Shown here: positions 47,777 through 60,093 of the stretch, piece after piece
How the letters are laid out: the number at the start of each line of letters is the position of its first letter
How positions within the stretch are numbered: the first letter of the stretch is position 1
Origin: Okapia johnstoni
Lineage: Eukaryota > Chordata > Mammalia > Artiodactyla > Giraffidae
DNA length: 64,000 nucleotides
Reading direction: 5' to 3'
NCBI GenBank assembly: GCA_024291935.2
Contig: CM044309.1
Location: forward strand, 5,518,001 to 5,582,000
Translations under genes and position numbers: made by a program
The notes under the pieces: generated by a model
The model's database searches: none
Told to the model about the DNA's origin: nothing
Seen by the model: only the letters and a program-made list of their open reading frames with translations

Positions 47777-48360
47777 TTTACTTATTTATTTTTTCTTTCT
47801 TTTTTTTTAAATTTATTTATTTATTTTAGTTGGGGGCTAATTACTTTACAATATTGTAGTAGTTTTTGCCATACATTGACATGAATCAGCCATGGGTTCA
47901 CATGTGCTCCCCCTCCCGAACCCTCCTCCCACCTCCCTCCCCCTCCCATCCCTCTGGGTCATCCCAACGCTCCATCCCTGAGCATCCGTCCCATGCATAG
48001 AACATGGAATGGTGTTCCGCTTCACATATGACAATATACATGTTTCAATGTTATTGTCCCAGAACTTCCCACCCTCACCTTCTCCCTCAGAGTCCACAGG
48101 ACTGTTCTATGCATCTGTGTCTCTTATTCTGTCTCACATATAGGGTTACCATTACCATCTTTCAAATTCCATATACATGCATTAGTATACTGTATTGGTG
48201 CTTTTCTTTCTGGCTCACTTCACTCTGTATAATGGGCTCCAGTTTCATCCATCTCAATAGAACCGATTCAAATGTATTTTTTTTAATGGCTGAGTAATAT
48301 TCCATTGTGTATATGTACCACAGCTTCCTTATCCATTCATCTGCCGATGGACATCTAGGT
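47777..48360 (-). mobile_element. Young L1 3' end inserted in BovB
   Basis: T-rich left end (the poly(A) tail on the minus strand), then 'gggggctaattactttacaatattg', 'catgggttcacatgtgctcccc', 'tatggctgagtaatattcc'-type text to 'ctgccgatggacatctagg'. Severely 5'-truncated. Perfect 17-bp target duplication ttaagcaaagcatttta at 47760-47776 and 48361-48377. Its clean edges and long duplication mark it as younger than its host. Confidence 0.95.
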
Positions 48361-48570
48361 TTAAGCAAAGCATTTTAACAGCATATTCTTTTAGGATTAG
48401 AAATAGCTCAGCTGGAATTCCATCACCTCCACTGGCTTTTTTAGTAGTAATGCTTCCCAAGGTCCACTAGACTTCACACTCTAAGATGCCTGGCTCTAGG
48501 TGAGTGACCACACCATTGTGGTTACCAGGATCATTAAGACCTTTTTTGTACAGTTCTTCTTTGCAGACCC

Positions 48571-48815
48571 AATACTTTTTCAATCTGCTTTAGGAAAAAA
48601 GAATATCATATTTTGCAGAGCAGTTATAATTAGGGCCATTTCTTTGTTAACTTTATAGTAATCCACTCCAATCTTCTAGGATCTAGTTGTTTGCTTGTTG
48701 AGGACAAAAGTCAAGAATTTAATGAAATAAGATGGGACTACCAACTCTGAATCCCTGAATTAGGTCTTTGAGGGCAGCAGTAATAGGTGTCATTCTTCTA
48801 GGAATGTAGTAATGT
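48571..48815. other. No recognised feature
   Basis: Short stretch between BovB and L1. Confidence 0.55.
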
Positions 48816-49041
48816 TTTTGTTCCAGCTTTGCTGATGTATAATTTGACAATAAAATGTGTGTATGTTTAAGGTGTGTATCTTGATGTTTTGATATATGTA
48901 TACATTGTGAAGTGATCAGCACAGTCAAGCTAATTAACATATCCGTCATCTTATATAGTTAGATTTTTGTGTGTTTGTAATGAGAACACAATATCTATCC
49001 TCCTAGCAAAGTTCAATCATACACTATTGTGTGTGTTTGTG

Positions 49042-49232
49042 TATGTGATCAGTTGCTCGGTTATCTCTTACTCTTTGTGACTCCATCGACTTTAGCTCAA
49101 CAAGCTCCTCTGACCATGGAGTTTTCCCAGCAAGAATACTGGAGTGGGTTGCCATTTCTTACTCCAGGGGATATTCCTGACAGGAATCTAATCTGCATCT
49201 CCTGTGTCTCCTGCATTGGCAGGCAGATTCAT
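49042..49232 (-). mobile_element. Bov-tA SINE in L1
   Basis: 'tgatcagttgctcggttatc' to 'gcattggcaggcagattc'; lacks the terminal 'gccaccagggaagcc'. Confidence 0.85.
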
Positions 49233-49350
49233 ATCGTTGATTATATTACTGTGTTGTATGTTAGATCTCTAAGACTTACTCATCTTGAATACAGCAAACT
49301 TTGTACCTTTTGATCAATATTTGTCCATGTTCCCTAGCCCTTAGACCTTG

Positions 49351-49545
49351 TGGCTTCCCTTGTGGCTCAGCTGGTAAAGAGTCTGCCTGCAATGCAGGAG
49401 ACTTGGGTTTGATCCCTGGGTTGGGAAGATCCCCTGGAGAAGGGAAAGGCTACCCACTCCAGTGTTCTGGCCTGGAGAATTCCATGGACTGTACAATCCA
49501 TGGGGTCACAAAGAGTCGGACAAGACTGAGCAGCTTTCACTTTCA
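49351..49545 (+). mobile_element. Bov-tA SINE in L1
   Basis: 'ggcttcccttgtggctcagctgg' to 'caagactgagcagctttcac'; full length and opposite to the L1. Confidence 0.93.
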
Positions 49546-49952
49546 CTATATACCTTGTCACCAACATTCTACTGTCTTCTATGAGTTTGAATATTTTAGA
49601 TAAAACATATAAGTGAGATCCTATTTGTCTTTGGCTTATTTTACTTAGCATAATGTCTTTCAGGTTCATTTGTGTTGTCACAAATGTCAGAATTTCCTTC
49701 CTTTTCAAACTTAATAAAATTCCATTGTTTGTGTATGTATCGTATTTTCCACCTCCATTCATCCATGGATAAACACTTAGGTTGTTTCCATATTTTAGCT
49801 ATTGTGAATAATGATTCAATAAACAAGGAAATGCAGCTGTTTCTTCAATATCCTGGTTTCCTTTCTTTAGATGGCTGCACAGAAATGAGACTCCTGGATT
49901 GTATGGTAGTTCTGTTTTAATTTTTTGAGGGAAGTTCCATGCATGCGTGCAT

Positions 49953-50090
49953 GCATGCTTAGTCACTTCAGTCATGTCCGACTCTCTGTGATCCTATGGA
50001 CCATGGCCTGCCAGGCTCCTCTGTCCATGAGATTCTCCAGGCAAGAATAGTGGAGTGGGTTGCCATTTCCTTCTCCAGGGAAGCTCCATA
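49953..50090 (-). mobile_element. Bov-A SINE in L1, partial
   Basis: 'tgcttagtcacttcagtcatg' to 'ccatttccttctccaggga'; Bov-A unit only. A GCATGC-rich run precedes it at 49941-49955. Confidence 0.9.
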
Positions 50091-51855
50091 CTGTTTCTTA
50101 AAGGCTCTACCAATTTACATGTCCACCAACAGTATACAAGGATTCCATTTTCACTGCATCTTGCACATTTACCTTTTCTTTTTGATAATAGCTGTTCTAA
50201 CAGATGTGAGGTGATATCTTATTATGGTTTCGATTTCATTTCCTTGATGATTAGTGATGTTGAACACCTTTTCAAGCACTTGTTGGTCATTTTAATGTAT
50301 TATTCTGAGAAATATCTATTTAGGTTGTTTTCACATTTTAAAAATTGGGTTATTTGTTTCCTTGCTATTGAATTGTGTGAGTTCCTTATATAATTTGGAT
50401 AGTAACCCCTTATCTGATATATGGTTGAAAAATTTTTCTCCTGTTATATAGGCTGCCTTTTCTTTTGTTTATTTTTATTTTGCTGTAAATAAGCTTTCAA
50501 GCTTAATGTAATTCTGATGGTTGATTTTTGCCTTTGTTGTTTGTACTTTTGGTATTGTGTCCAAAAGATCATTACCAAGACCAGTTTCAAGGAGCTTCTT
50601 TCCTGCGTATTTTTGTAGGAGTTTTTCAATAGCAGATCTTGTGTTTAAGTCTTTAATCCATTTCAAGGTAATTTTTGTAGTGTGCTGTAAGATAAGAATT
50701 CAATTTCAGTATGTGGTTATCTGGTTTTCCAAGCACTATCTATTGAAGAGACTATTCTTTCCCTGTTGAATTTTCCTGAACCCCTTGTGAAATATATGTT
50801 GACTGTATGTGATGGCATTTATTTCTGAGCTCTCCTTTCTGCTCCATTGGTATGTCTCTATTTTTATGCTAATGCTGTACTGTTTTAATCACTATATCCT
50901 TGTAGTATAGCTTAAAATTAGATCCCATGATACCTCTATCTTTGTTCTTTTGTCTCAGTATTGCTTTGTCAATTCAGTCCTTTGTGGTCCCATATGAATT
51001 TTAGGATTTCTTTATTTCTGTGAAAAGTACCGCTGGAGTTTTGATAGGGATTTCATTGAATCTATTTATGACTTTGTATAGTATAGACATATTTATAATA
51101 TTAATTGCTCCAGTCCATGAACCTGGGATAGCTTTCCTTTTGTATCTTCTTCAATTTTCATCATAAAAGTTCTGCAGTTTTCATTGTACAGATATTTCAG
51201 TTCCTTGGTTATATGAAATTTTAATTATTTTATGTTTTTGATATTATTGTGAGTGGGATAGTTTATTTCTTTTTTCAGGTGTTCTATTAGTATACAGAAA
51301 TGCCACTGATTTCTGTACATTGATTTTATATCCTGAAGCTTTATTGGATTTTTTGATTAGTTCCAAAAGCTTTTTTTGATTTTCTGCATATAAGATAATT
51401 TCACCTACAAATAATAAAACAATTTATTGTGTCCTTTATGATTTGGATGGCTTTTATTTCTTTGTCTTGACTAATTGGTCTAACTAGGATTTAAGTACCA
51501 TGTGGAATAATAGTGATGAGAGTGATATACTTGTCTTTTTCCTGATCTCAGAAAAAAAGCTTTCAGTTTTTCACCATTGAGTAGGATGGTAGCAATGGCT
51601 TTGTCATAACGGCCTTTATTATGATGAGGCGTGTTCCTTCTACATTCAATCTGTTGAAACGAAAGACTGATATATTTTGTCAGATTTTTTTCTGTGTATA
51701 TTGAGATGATCATATGATCTTTATCTTTCATTCTGAGAATGTAGTGCATCACATTTATTGATTGCATATATTGAACCATTCTTGCCTCCCAGGGATAAAT
51801 CCCACTTGGTCATAGTGTATAATTCCTTTAATATGCTGTTGAATTGGAGTTGGTA

Positions 51856-52360
51856 ATATGCACATTTTAACTATGCTAATTTTTACTATTTGTGAACAGA
51901 AAATGTCTCCATTTATCTGTGCTTTCTTTAACTTCATTACTGTTTTATAATTTTCAGTAAATATCTTTCATGTCTTTAAGTTTATTCCTAAGTATTTTAT
52001 TATTTTTGTTCTTTAAATGCTTTCTCAATTTCTTTTTTGTATAATTTGTTATGATGTATAGAAAAGACACTGATTTTGTATGTTACTTTCGTATTCTGCA
52101 ATTTTACTGGATTTATTATTTCTAACAATTTTTGGTGGAGTTTTTCAGATTTTGTACATATAACATCATGTTGTGTACAAGCAAGTTATTTTATTTCTTC
52201 CTTCAGATTTGGATATCTTTTATTTCTTTCTCTCCTTTTTCTTTTTTTCTTCTCCTTCTCTTTCTCTTTGCACCGTTGCTCTGCCTAGGATGGGAGTACT
52301 ATGTTGAAGAAAAGTGGAAAGAGTGGGCATCCTTGCCTTGTACTAAATATTTTTAGGTTT
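51856..52360 (-). mobile_element. Second L1 ORF2 fragment
   Basis: Repeats an ORF2 region already present at about 51050-51540 ('aagtttattcctaagtattttattattttt', 'ttctgcaattttactggattta', 'agagtgggcatccttgccttgtac'), so it is a separate L1 piece in the same orientation. Confidence 0.75.
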
Positions 52361-52679
52361 TTATTTGTGGATTGCTGTTAAATTGTTACTTTTGTTGGGG
52401 GATGAGGACTGGGTGGGAATTCCCAGCCTTCTATCTTGCTGATGTCTATGATATTGTTTTGATTTACTATCTTTTCTAAGGTGGAGGATAGTAGGGAGAG
52501 GGAATTTCAGATTTCTGCTTGATCTTCCTTACTAATAGTTCTTACCACAAAGACCAAGAAATCAATATGGGATCAATATAAAGTATCCATTCAAATTACA
52601 TATTTAAAGTCCATGGAAGTTGTCATGCGGTGGTTCTGTGAATTCAGTGGAGCTACTGTGAACCAGACCTGGGCCAGGC

Positions 52680-53042
52680 TCAGTTTGTTTATTTTGTATT
52701 TTATTTTATTTTTTCCCCATTCTGAGTCTCCATTGCTGCAGGCATGGGCTTTGCCTCTAGTTGCAGAGAGCGGAGTTCACTCTCCAGTAGCAGAGTGTGG
52801 GCTTCCTCATTGCACTGGTTTTCTTGTTGAGAAGCACAGGGCTCTAGGCCATGCGGCCTTCAGTAGTTGCAGTATGTGAACTCAGTAGTTGCGGATCCCA
52901 GGCTCTAGAGCACAGGCTCAGTAGTTGGGTTGCACAGGCTTAGTTGCCCCACAGCATGTGGGGTGCTCCTGGATCAGGGACTGAACCTGTGTTCCCTGCA
53001 TTGGCAGGTGGACTCTTCACCACTGAGCCACGAGGGAAGCCC
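52680..53042 (-). mobile_element. CHR-1-type SINE
   Basis: Long tRNA-derived element: 'ggcatgggctttgcctctagttgcagagagcgg', several 'cagtagttg' units, and the end 'ccactgagccacgagggaagcccc', reverse strand. Confidence 0.8.
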
Positions 53043-53384
53043 CAAACTCAGTTTTTTATTGCATTCACTATATTTTCTCACTGTAAAGATGGAAATTATG
53101 ATAATTAATGTACCAGGTTTTAAAGTCTCTACCCTGAGTTTCAGGGTTCAACAGAGTACTTGCTGGGATTGCATATGTAACGTTATTTGGAGCTATGGTA
53201 TCCTTATAATAAAATATTAAAACCAACTTTTACCTTTTTCTGTCTTCCAACTATTTAAGAATAGGTTTTCCTTACATGCTACCATGGAGTTCTTTGGTTA
53301 TATCAATTTAAGCTGATGATGAATTTTCCTAAAATATTATTTCCTTTATCTGTTGTATTTATATCCCCCCAAAACAGTTATTCT

Positions 53385-53475
53385 TTTTTAAAATTTATTT
53401 TTATTAAAGTATAGTTGAATTTCAATGTTGTGTTAATTACTGCTGTACAGAAACATGACTCAATTATTCTTTTCT
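53385..53475 (-). mobile_element. L1 3' end scrap
   Basis: 'ttattaaagtatagttgaatttcaatgttgtg' is the reverse L1 3' UTR. 'ttattctttt' occurs on both sides and may be its target duplication. Confidence 0.6.
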
Positions 53476-54355
53476 ATGGTTCTTAATACTCATCCCCAAC
53501 ATCTCAAAAGTCTGAGATACTGTAGCTTCCTAAGCATTGTCTTCTGACAATACCCTAGCCCTGTTCAACACCATTAAAAGTTTTATCAATTGTACTGCCA
53601 CAGCAGGCCAGGAACTATCAGTACTAAAGTAATGGCTTTTTATTGCAAGCTGGCTGGCAAGCAGTTCATAACTCTAAATCATTCTTTTTTTCTAGTACTT
53701 ACAGAATATTTTGAAGAAGTAAAATAGGTAAAAGCAGACAATTTTGTTGTATGTTAGCAACTCTATCAATTTTGTTTTTAAGTCTGCTGAAGAAAAAGTA
53801 TGTGACTATTGCCTATGATTTAATTTGGATTGCTAAAAATATAAAGTATCCTTATTGACCCTGTTTTCTATAGGAAATGTGAGTTACATTTTAAAACATG
53901 CTATTCTTTGTCTAATTTTATTGACTTGCTTTTCTGTGTATTTATTTTAAAAATAAGTATTAAATATGATTTATGTTTGGGAGTTTTGTGGTTTTTCACA
54001 AAGGGTTATGTTTTATTTTTCCTCCATCTATTTGGCTTCTTTACCACTACTTGCTTTTTTTACTGTGTTGTATCAGAGAATCACATAAAAAAAAGAAGTA
54101 ATACTATCTTAACTCTTTAATTTAACCCTCTAACAAATTTTGTAAACAAGTGGTAGTTATCTGAGTATAATGAGCATAAAGTGAAAAACATTCAGTCAAA
54201 GAATCAAATACATTTTTCATGAGATGCAAACATCTGTTACACTTATTTCCTGTTACAGGTCCTAAGTTGGACTAAAAAAAATTCGTAAAGTACAAATAAC
54301 AATTTTTGGTTTTGTTTTTCTTGATATTGATTTATATAGTAAGGCAGATTTGTTT
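53476..54355. other. No recognised feature
   Basis: AT-rich, probably intronic sequence. Confidence 0.6.
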
Positions 54356-54560
54356 TGTGGTGGCTCATACAGTAAAGAATCTGCCTGCAACATGGGAGAC
54401 CTGGGTCCGATCTCTGGGTTTGGATGATCCCCTGGAGAAGGGAAAGGCTACCCATCCAGTATTCTTGCCTGGAGAATTCCCATAGTCAGAGGAGCCTGGA
54501 GATGGCTACAGTCCATGGAGTCACAAAGAGTCAGGCATGACTGAGCAACTAAACACATCA
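54356..54560 (+). mobile_element. Bov-tA SINE
   Basis: 'tgtggtggctcatacagtaaagaatctgcc' to 'gcatgactgagcaactaaac'. Confidence 0.92.
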
Positions 54561-55454
54561 CATATAAGGAAAAGAGAAAAAAAACATTCATTTACAAGAT
54601 CATCAGTAAGGATCCTAAGTAGTTTTAAAATCTTTTATTTTTAATTAGTTTCACAATTTTTCAAAGAACAATCATAAAGAAAATCAAGTTTCCTTAGAGT
54701 CAACTCAGGTATGGTATGGTGTATGTTAACACAAACATACACACACACATACTCTGCATTTTATACCTTATTTTGTATTTTATGCTTTATATGCCCCTAT
54801 AATCAATATATATTTGGTTACACTGGTATTTTTATTAAGATGTATTTTTGACACGATAACATTTAGCAACATTATATGAGCAATTTTTAAGTGGAAGCTC
54901 TTTATTATTAAAAATAACTTTGTAGTTTATTAGTAGAACTTTTCTTTAAACAATAAACATTTCAAGACATGTGGAATGAAAATCATTTGATAAATGTATA
55001 TTGAACAATTTGGACCGAGTAGGGTAAAATTACAAAACAGCTTTACATTTTTTGATAACAAAGCTTTAAAACAATCTGTGTTGTAGTATTTTTCCATGCT
55101 CCCTGGATGAAATCTCAGTCAGATTCCTAGTTATTAACAAGTAGCCTCATTTTTTAGATGTTAAAATTTCCAGTCTTGTCTTCATATCAAAATTTCAAAC
55201 TCTCATGCTTGACAACACAGCTTGCACCTTATTACACTATAATTCTGCAGTGGGGGAAGGCGTTCACGATAGTTTATTCCCCTTCCTTACTCTGCATCCT
55301 CTTCTATTTGTTCACTGTTTTCTCTACTCCTCTCAGAGGACCAGGAAAGAAGGGAGAGTGGATGTTAGAGGTGCATTTTATGGTTATGGTCAGTGTGTTG
55401 GTGTCTAGATGCAATCTTCTGTACGTCCTTCCTTCTGTAACTCCCTGGAAAGGT
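54561..55454. other. No recognised feature
   Basis: AT-rich to about 55190; 55200-55450 is more GC-rich and may belong with the unclassified segment beyond the SINE. Confidence 0.5.
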
Positions 55455-55464
55455 AATGTCTTGT

Positions 55465-55676
55465 GAATGCATGCTCAGTCATGTCTGACTCTTTGTGACC
55501 CAATGAGCTATAAACCGCCAGGCTCCTCTGCCCATGGTATTTTTCAGGCAAGAATACTGGAGTGGGTTTTTACTCCCTCGTCCAGGGGATCTTCCCAACT
55601 CAGAGACTTACCCGTGTCTCTGTGTTTCCTGCATCGACAGGCAGATTCTTTACCACTGGAGCCATCTGGGAAGCCC
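55465..55676 (-). mobile_element. Bov-tA SINE
   Basis: 'gaatgcatgctcagtcatgtc' to 'ggagccatctgggaagccc'. Perfect 10-bp target duplication aatgtcttgt at 55455-55464 and 55677-55686. Confidence 0.95.
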
Positions 55677-55686
55677 AATGTCTTGT

Positions 55687-56520
55687 ATAGTGAGTTATTT
55701 AATACAACTTTTGTCTCTGGCTTCGTGCAGTGGAGACCACAGAAGTCTCTCTTTTGAATCAACTCACCACTTCAGGCAGATCCCCAGGTTTACTCCCTTT
55801 GCAGACAGTGTAACTTTGGTGAGTCCACCTGGCTGATGGGAGAGGGAGAGCTGCACACCCCATCGGCTTCCTGTCTTCTTGTGGCTGAACTCAGGTTTGG
55901 CTGCCCACTGATCAATCAGTCAATACTCACAAGGTAGGTGAACAGTTGCTTTCTCAGAGTACAGAAAGATTGCTTTCTCAGAGATCTAGCAGCCTGGGGA
56001 GAAGGTGGATTTGTGCTCCAGATCACCTCGGAAGAGTCTGCTCAGCTATGACTGTTTTTGGAGTCTCAGTGAATCATCCAGGCAGGAGGCTGGGGTCTGT
56101 GTCATTTTCCCTTGCATGCAGACTGGCTGACTCCTGCTGATCTTTCTTCAGATGTTATCTTGCCCTCGTGATCTGCCTGCAGGATTGCTAATGGGGCTGC
56201 TGGGAGTAGAGAGCTAGTCATTTTCTTACTACTTAATTCTTCATTCTTATTTCTTGCAATCTAGGAAAAGAATCAACAGGCTAGCAAAGCACCGTGTGCA
56301 CTCAGTGGAGAATAAGTTAGGAGTTAGGTTAAATTATCTAGTGATATCATTCCTGTCATGAAGTTCTTTTAAGGTCAGAGAGGAACAGAAGCAGGCAGAC
56401 AGGAAAGGGGCAGAAAGAGCTTCTTTCAGTCCTCACTTTGAGCTTTGGGCAAAGGAAAGGAGGAGGAAGGGAGATGACTGCAGGACTCTGACACCCCTCA
56501 CTACACAGAGCTGTCTGTCT
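55687..56520. other. Unclassified GC-richer segment, possible old LTR
   Basis: About 830 bp with composition unlike the AT-rich neighbours. It includes a local repeat 'ttgctttctcagag' at 55946 and 55970. I see no protein frame, splice sites or clear TG...CA ends. An endogenous-retrovirus LTR is one possibility but unproven. Confidence 0.3.
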
Positions 56521-57411
56521 TTTCCATCAATACTCTGATCTCAGTTTATAGTCTCTCGAGGCAGAAAATGAGCTAAAGTTCACAAAATCAATTTTACGAT
56601 AAATTTCTATGCAAGTCCTACACATTTTAATTTCTAATACTCTGAAGAAACAGGAAAAGTCACTTTCACTGTAGGAAAACTACACTGAGCACTCTGTTAC
56701 ATAAATATCTATTCAATCTTTATTATATGTGTATATATATTCTACTTTATATCATTTAAATTTCTATCAGTATAAGTTTAACATCTTAGAATGATTGAAA
56801 ATATTGCTTAATATTATATGCTTTTTAGGTATAACACATCCTATGTAATGTATGTATCCTATGAGATATTATAGCTTAATATATAATAGAATATATCTAT
56901 ATGAATGTAATAGGATGTTGTGTGTGTACATAAAAATACATATAACATATAGAGTGGAATAGATCATATACATTTCCACATGAAATCTTTCATATAAAAT
57001 TATTTATTAATTTTCTTGAAACTCCCCAATTTGACAAAAACTGGGATATTGAAATATATCTCTATTACTTGTGGGTTTTGCCACACAAAATATCAGTTTC
57101 AACAAGATAGTTTTTCAGAATAAAAAAGTTTTTTCATTGTGTGTGTGTGTATGCATGGTAAAAGTTCAGTTAAATCAGCTAGTTTTATTAAATAGTTATT
57201 ATGTAAATATTTTAAGTGCTGTGTTGAGTATACAATATAAATTTGAAATGATTAGAGATATAAATTTTGAAATTGTCTACATAGAAATGTGATATTAAAT
57301 CCATAAGATAGATAAAAATCTCCAGGAAAATAGTATTGAAAAGAAAGAGCTGAACTCAAGGAGCAAATCTGGAGTAAATTTCTCACTTGAGAAAAAGGAA
57401 AGTAGTCACTA
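56521..57411. other. AT-rich sequence, no gene
   Basis: Strongly AT-rich with TA-rich runs and a (GT)n tract at 57138-57151. Confidence 0.6.
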
Positions 57412-57817
57412 TCAGTTCAGTTCAGTTCAGTCGCTCAGTCGTGTCCGACTCTCTGCGACCCCATGGACTGCAGCAGGCCAGGCCTCCCTGTCCATCACCA
57501 ACTCCTGGAGTCTACCCAAACCCATGTCCATTGAGTCGGTGATGCCATCCAGCCATCTCATCCTCTGTCATCCCCTTCTTCTCCTGCCGCCAATCCTTCC
57601 CAGCATCAGGGTCTTTTCAAATGAGTCAAATGAGTCAGCTGTTCGCATCAGATGGCCAAAGTATTGGAGTTTCAGCTTCAACATCAGTCCTTCCAATGAA
57701 CACCCAGGACTGATCTCCTTTGGGATGGACTGGTTGGATCTCCTTGCAGTCCAAGGGACTCTTAAGAGTCTTCTCCAACACCACAGTTCAAAAGCATCCA
57801 TTCTTCGGTGCTCAGCA
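57412..57817 (-). mobile_element. BovB 3' end, 5'-truncated
   Basis: 'cagttcagttcagttcagtcgctcag' to 'attcttcggtgctcagc'. It carries a small duplication 'caaatgagtcaaatgagtca' near 57617. Confidence 0.93.
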
Positions 57818-58562
57818 AAGGAGCTGACTAGAAATATGACAGGAGAAGAAAATTGCCCTGACGGTGAGAGGATTAAATAATTATTGAATTTGAGGCCGTT
57901 CCTTTTACAATGAGAACTTCGCATGAACCCTTCAAGGTTTCTTGCCTGGTTGTAGCTTGTGACTCTTCGTGAGTGTTTTGATATATGACTTGATAACATC
58001 CTAGACTGGAGTAAATAGGTTTCCTTTGAGCAATGTAATTTAACTAAAAGTTAAAATCTTTATTTTTCTTTAAATTTATTTTTTAATTGGAGGAAGATTG
58101 CCTTACAGTGTTGTGTGGGTTTCTGCTATAGAACAATAGGAATCAGCCATGATTTTACATGTATCTCTTCCCTCTTAAGCCTCCTTCCTCTCCCCTCACC
58201 CCACCCCTCTAGGTCATCACAGAGGGCCAGGCTGGGCTCCCTGTGTTATATAGCAACTTCCCACCAGTTCTCTGTTTTACACTTGACAGTGTATATACGT
58301 CAATACTACTTTTCCATTTGTCCCACCCTCTCTTCCCCACACTGGGTCCACAAGTCCATTCTCTACATCTGCATCTCCATCCCCTCCTTGCAAATAGGTT
58401 CATCAATACCACTTTTCCTGATTCTGTATGTTTGTGTTAATACACAATATTTGTTTTTCTCTTTCTTACTTACTTTACTTGTTTAACAGGATCTAGGTTC
58501 ATCCAACTAACTATAACTGACTCAGGTTTGTTCCTTTTCATGCCTAAGCAATATTCCATTGT

Positions 58563-58603
58563 ATGTATATCTATATATCTATATCTATCTATCTATGTAT
58601 ATA
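58563..58603. repeat. (TATC)n-type microsatellite
   Basis: Repeated TATC/TATA units inside the L1 3' region. Confidence 0.9.
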
Positions 58604-59414
58604 TTACCATACATCTTTATCCATTCATCTGTCAATAGTCATCTAGTTTGCTTCCATGTCCTAGCTATTGTAAATTGTGCTGCAATGAACATTGGGGCAC
58701 ATGTGTCTTTTAAAATTGTGGTTTTCTCAGAGTATATGCCCAGTAGTGGGACTGCTGGGTCATATGGTATCTATTCCTAGTTTTTTAAAGAATCTACATA
58801 CTCTTCTCCATAATAACTGTATCAGTTTACATTTCTACCAACAATGTAGGAGGGTTTCCTTTTCTCCACATCCTCTCCGGCATTTATTGTTTGTAAATTT
58901 TTTGATGATGACCATTCTGACTGGTGTGAGTTGATACCTCATTGTAGTTTTCATTTGCATTCTCTAACAATTAGTAATATTGAACACCTTTTCATGTGTT
59001 TGTTCACCACCTGTATGTATTCTTCGGAGAAAGGTCTGTTTAGGTCTTCTGCCCATTTTTTGACTGGGCTGTTTGTTTTTCTAATATTGAACCATATAAG
59101 CTGCTATATCCTTTGTCTCACTTGCAATTATGTTCTCCCATTCTGTTGTCTTTTAATCTTGTTTATTATTTCTTTTGCTGTTCAAAGACATTTAAGTTTA
59201 ATTAGGTCCCATTTGTTTATTTCTGTTTTTATTTCCATTACTGTAGGAGATGCGTCAAAGAGGATCTTGCTGTGATTTATGTCAAAGTGTGCATTGGCCT
59301 GTTTTGCTCTAAGAGCGTTATGGTTTCTGGCTTTACACTTAAGTCTATAATCCATTTTGAGTTTATCTTTGTGTATGCTGTTAGGAAATGTTCTAGTTTC
59401 ATTCTTTTACATGT

Positions 59415-60093
59415 TCAGTTCAGTTCAGTTGCTCAGTCGTGTCCAGCTCTTTGCGACCCCATGGACTACACATGCCAGGCCTCCCTGTCCATCACCAACT
59501 CCCGGATATTACTCAAACTTATGTCCATTGAGTCAGTGGTGCCATCCAACCATCTTATCTTCTGTCATCCCCTTCTCTTCCTCCCTTCAATCTTTCCCAG
59601 TATCAGGATCTTTTCCAATGAGTCAGTTCTTTGCATCAGGTGGCCAAAGTATTGTAGTTTCAGCTTCAGCATCAGTCCTTCAGTGAATATTCAGGACTGA
59701 TTTCCTTTAGGATGTACTGGTTGAATCTCCTTGCAGTCCAAGGGACTCTCAAGAGTCTTCTCCAACACCACAATTCAAAAGCATCAATTCTGCGGTGCTT
59801 AGCTTTCTTTATAGTCCAACTCTCACATCCATACATGACTACTGGAAAAACCATAGCTTTGACTGGAAGGACCTTTGTTGGCAAACTAATGTCTCTGCTT
59901 TTTAATATGTTGTCTAGGTTGTTCCAAACTTTTCTTCCAAGGAGCAAGCGTCTTTTAATATCATGGCTTCACTCACCATCTGCAGTGATTCTGAAGCCCA
60001 AGAAAATAAAGTCTGTCACTGTTTCCATTGTTTCCCTATCTATTTGCCGTGAAGTGATGGGACCTGATGCCATGATCTTAGTCTTCTGAATGT
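59415..60093 (-). mobile_element. BovB 3' end inserted in L1
   Basis: 'cagttcagttcagttgctcag' to 'gatcttagtcttctgaatg'. The L1 text resumes directly after it. Only 'atgt' is shared at the two edges. Minus frame 59672-59947 stays open for 91 codons with CESWTIKKAKHRRIDAFELW. Confidence 0.95.

Larger units (their letters stand above)
46127..48570 (-). mobile_element. Older BovB copy hosting two nested insertions
   Basis: Reverse BovB seen in pieces 46127-46590, 47183-47776 and 48378-48570. It has lost a segment near 46222 ('gagtttgct' joined to 'cacagtcaaagct'). The middle piece includes 'ccagtccatttttccatgtccagttctaac' and the last 'tagctcagctggaattccatcacctccac'. 5' end lost near 48570. Interrupted by a second BovB (46594-47182) and an L1 (47777-48360). 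Confidence 0.88.
48816..51855 (-). mobile_element. L1 3' half, interrupted by three SINEs
   Basis: Reverse L1: 3' UTR 'gtgtatcttgatgttttgatatatg', 'gttgtttccatattttagctattgtgaataatg', 'ctgttctaacagatgtgaggtgatatc', 'cttttggtattgtgtccaaaagatcattacc', and ORF2 to 'cagggataaatcccacttggtcat'. Many stops. SINEs sit at 49042-49232, 49351-49545 and 49953-50090. Confidence 0.9.
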
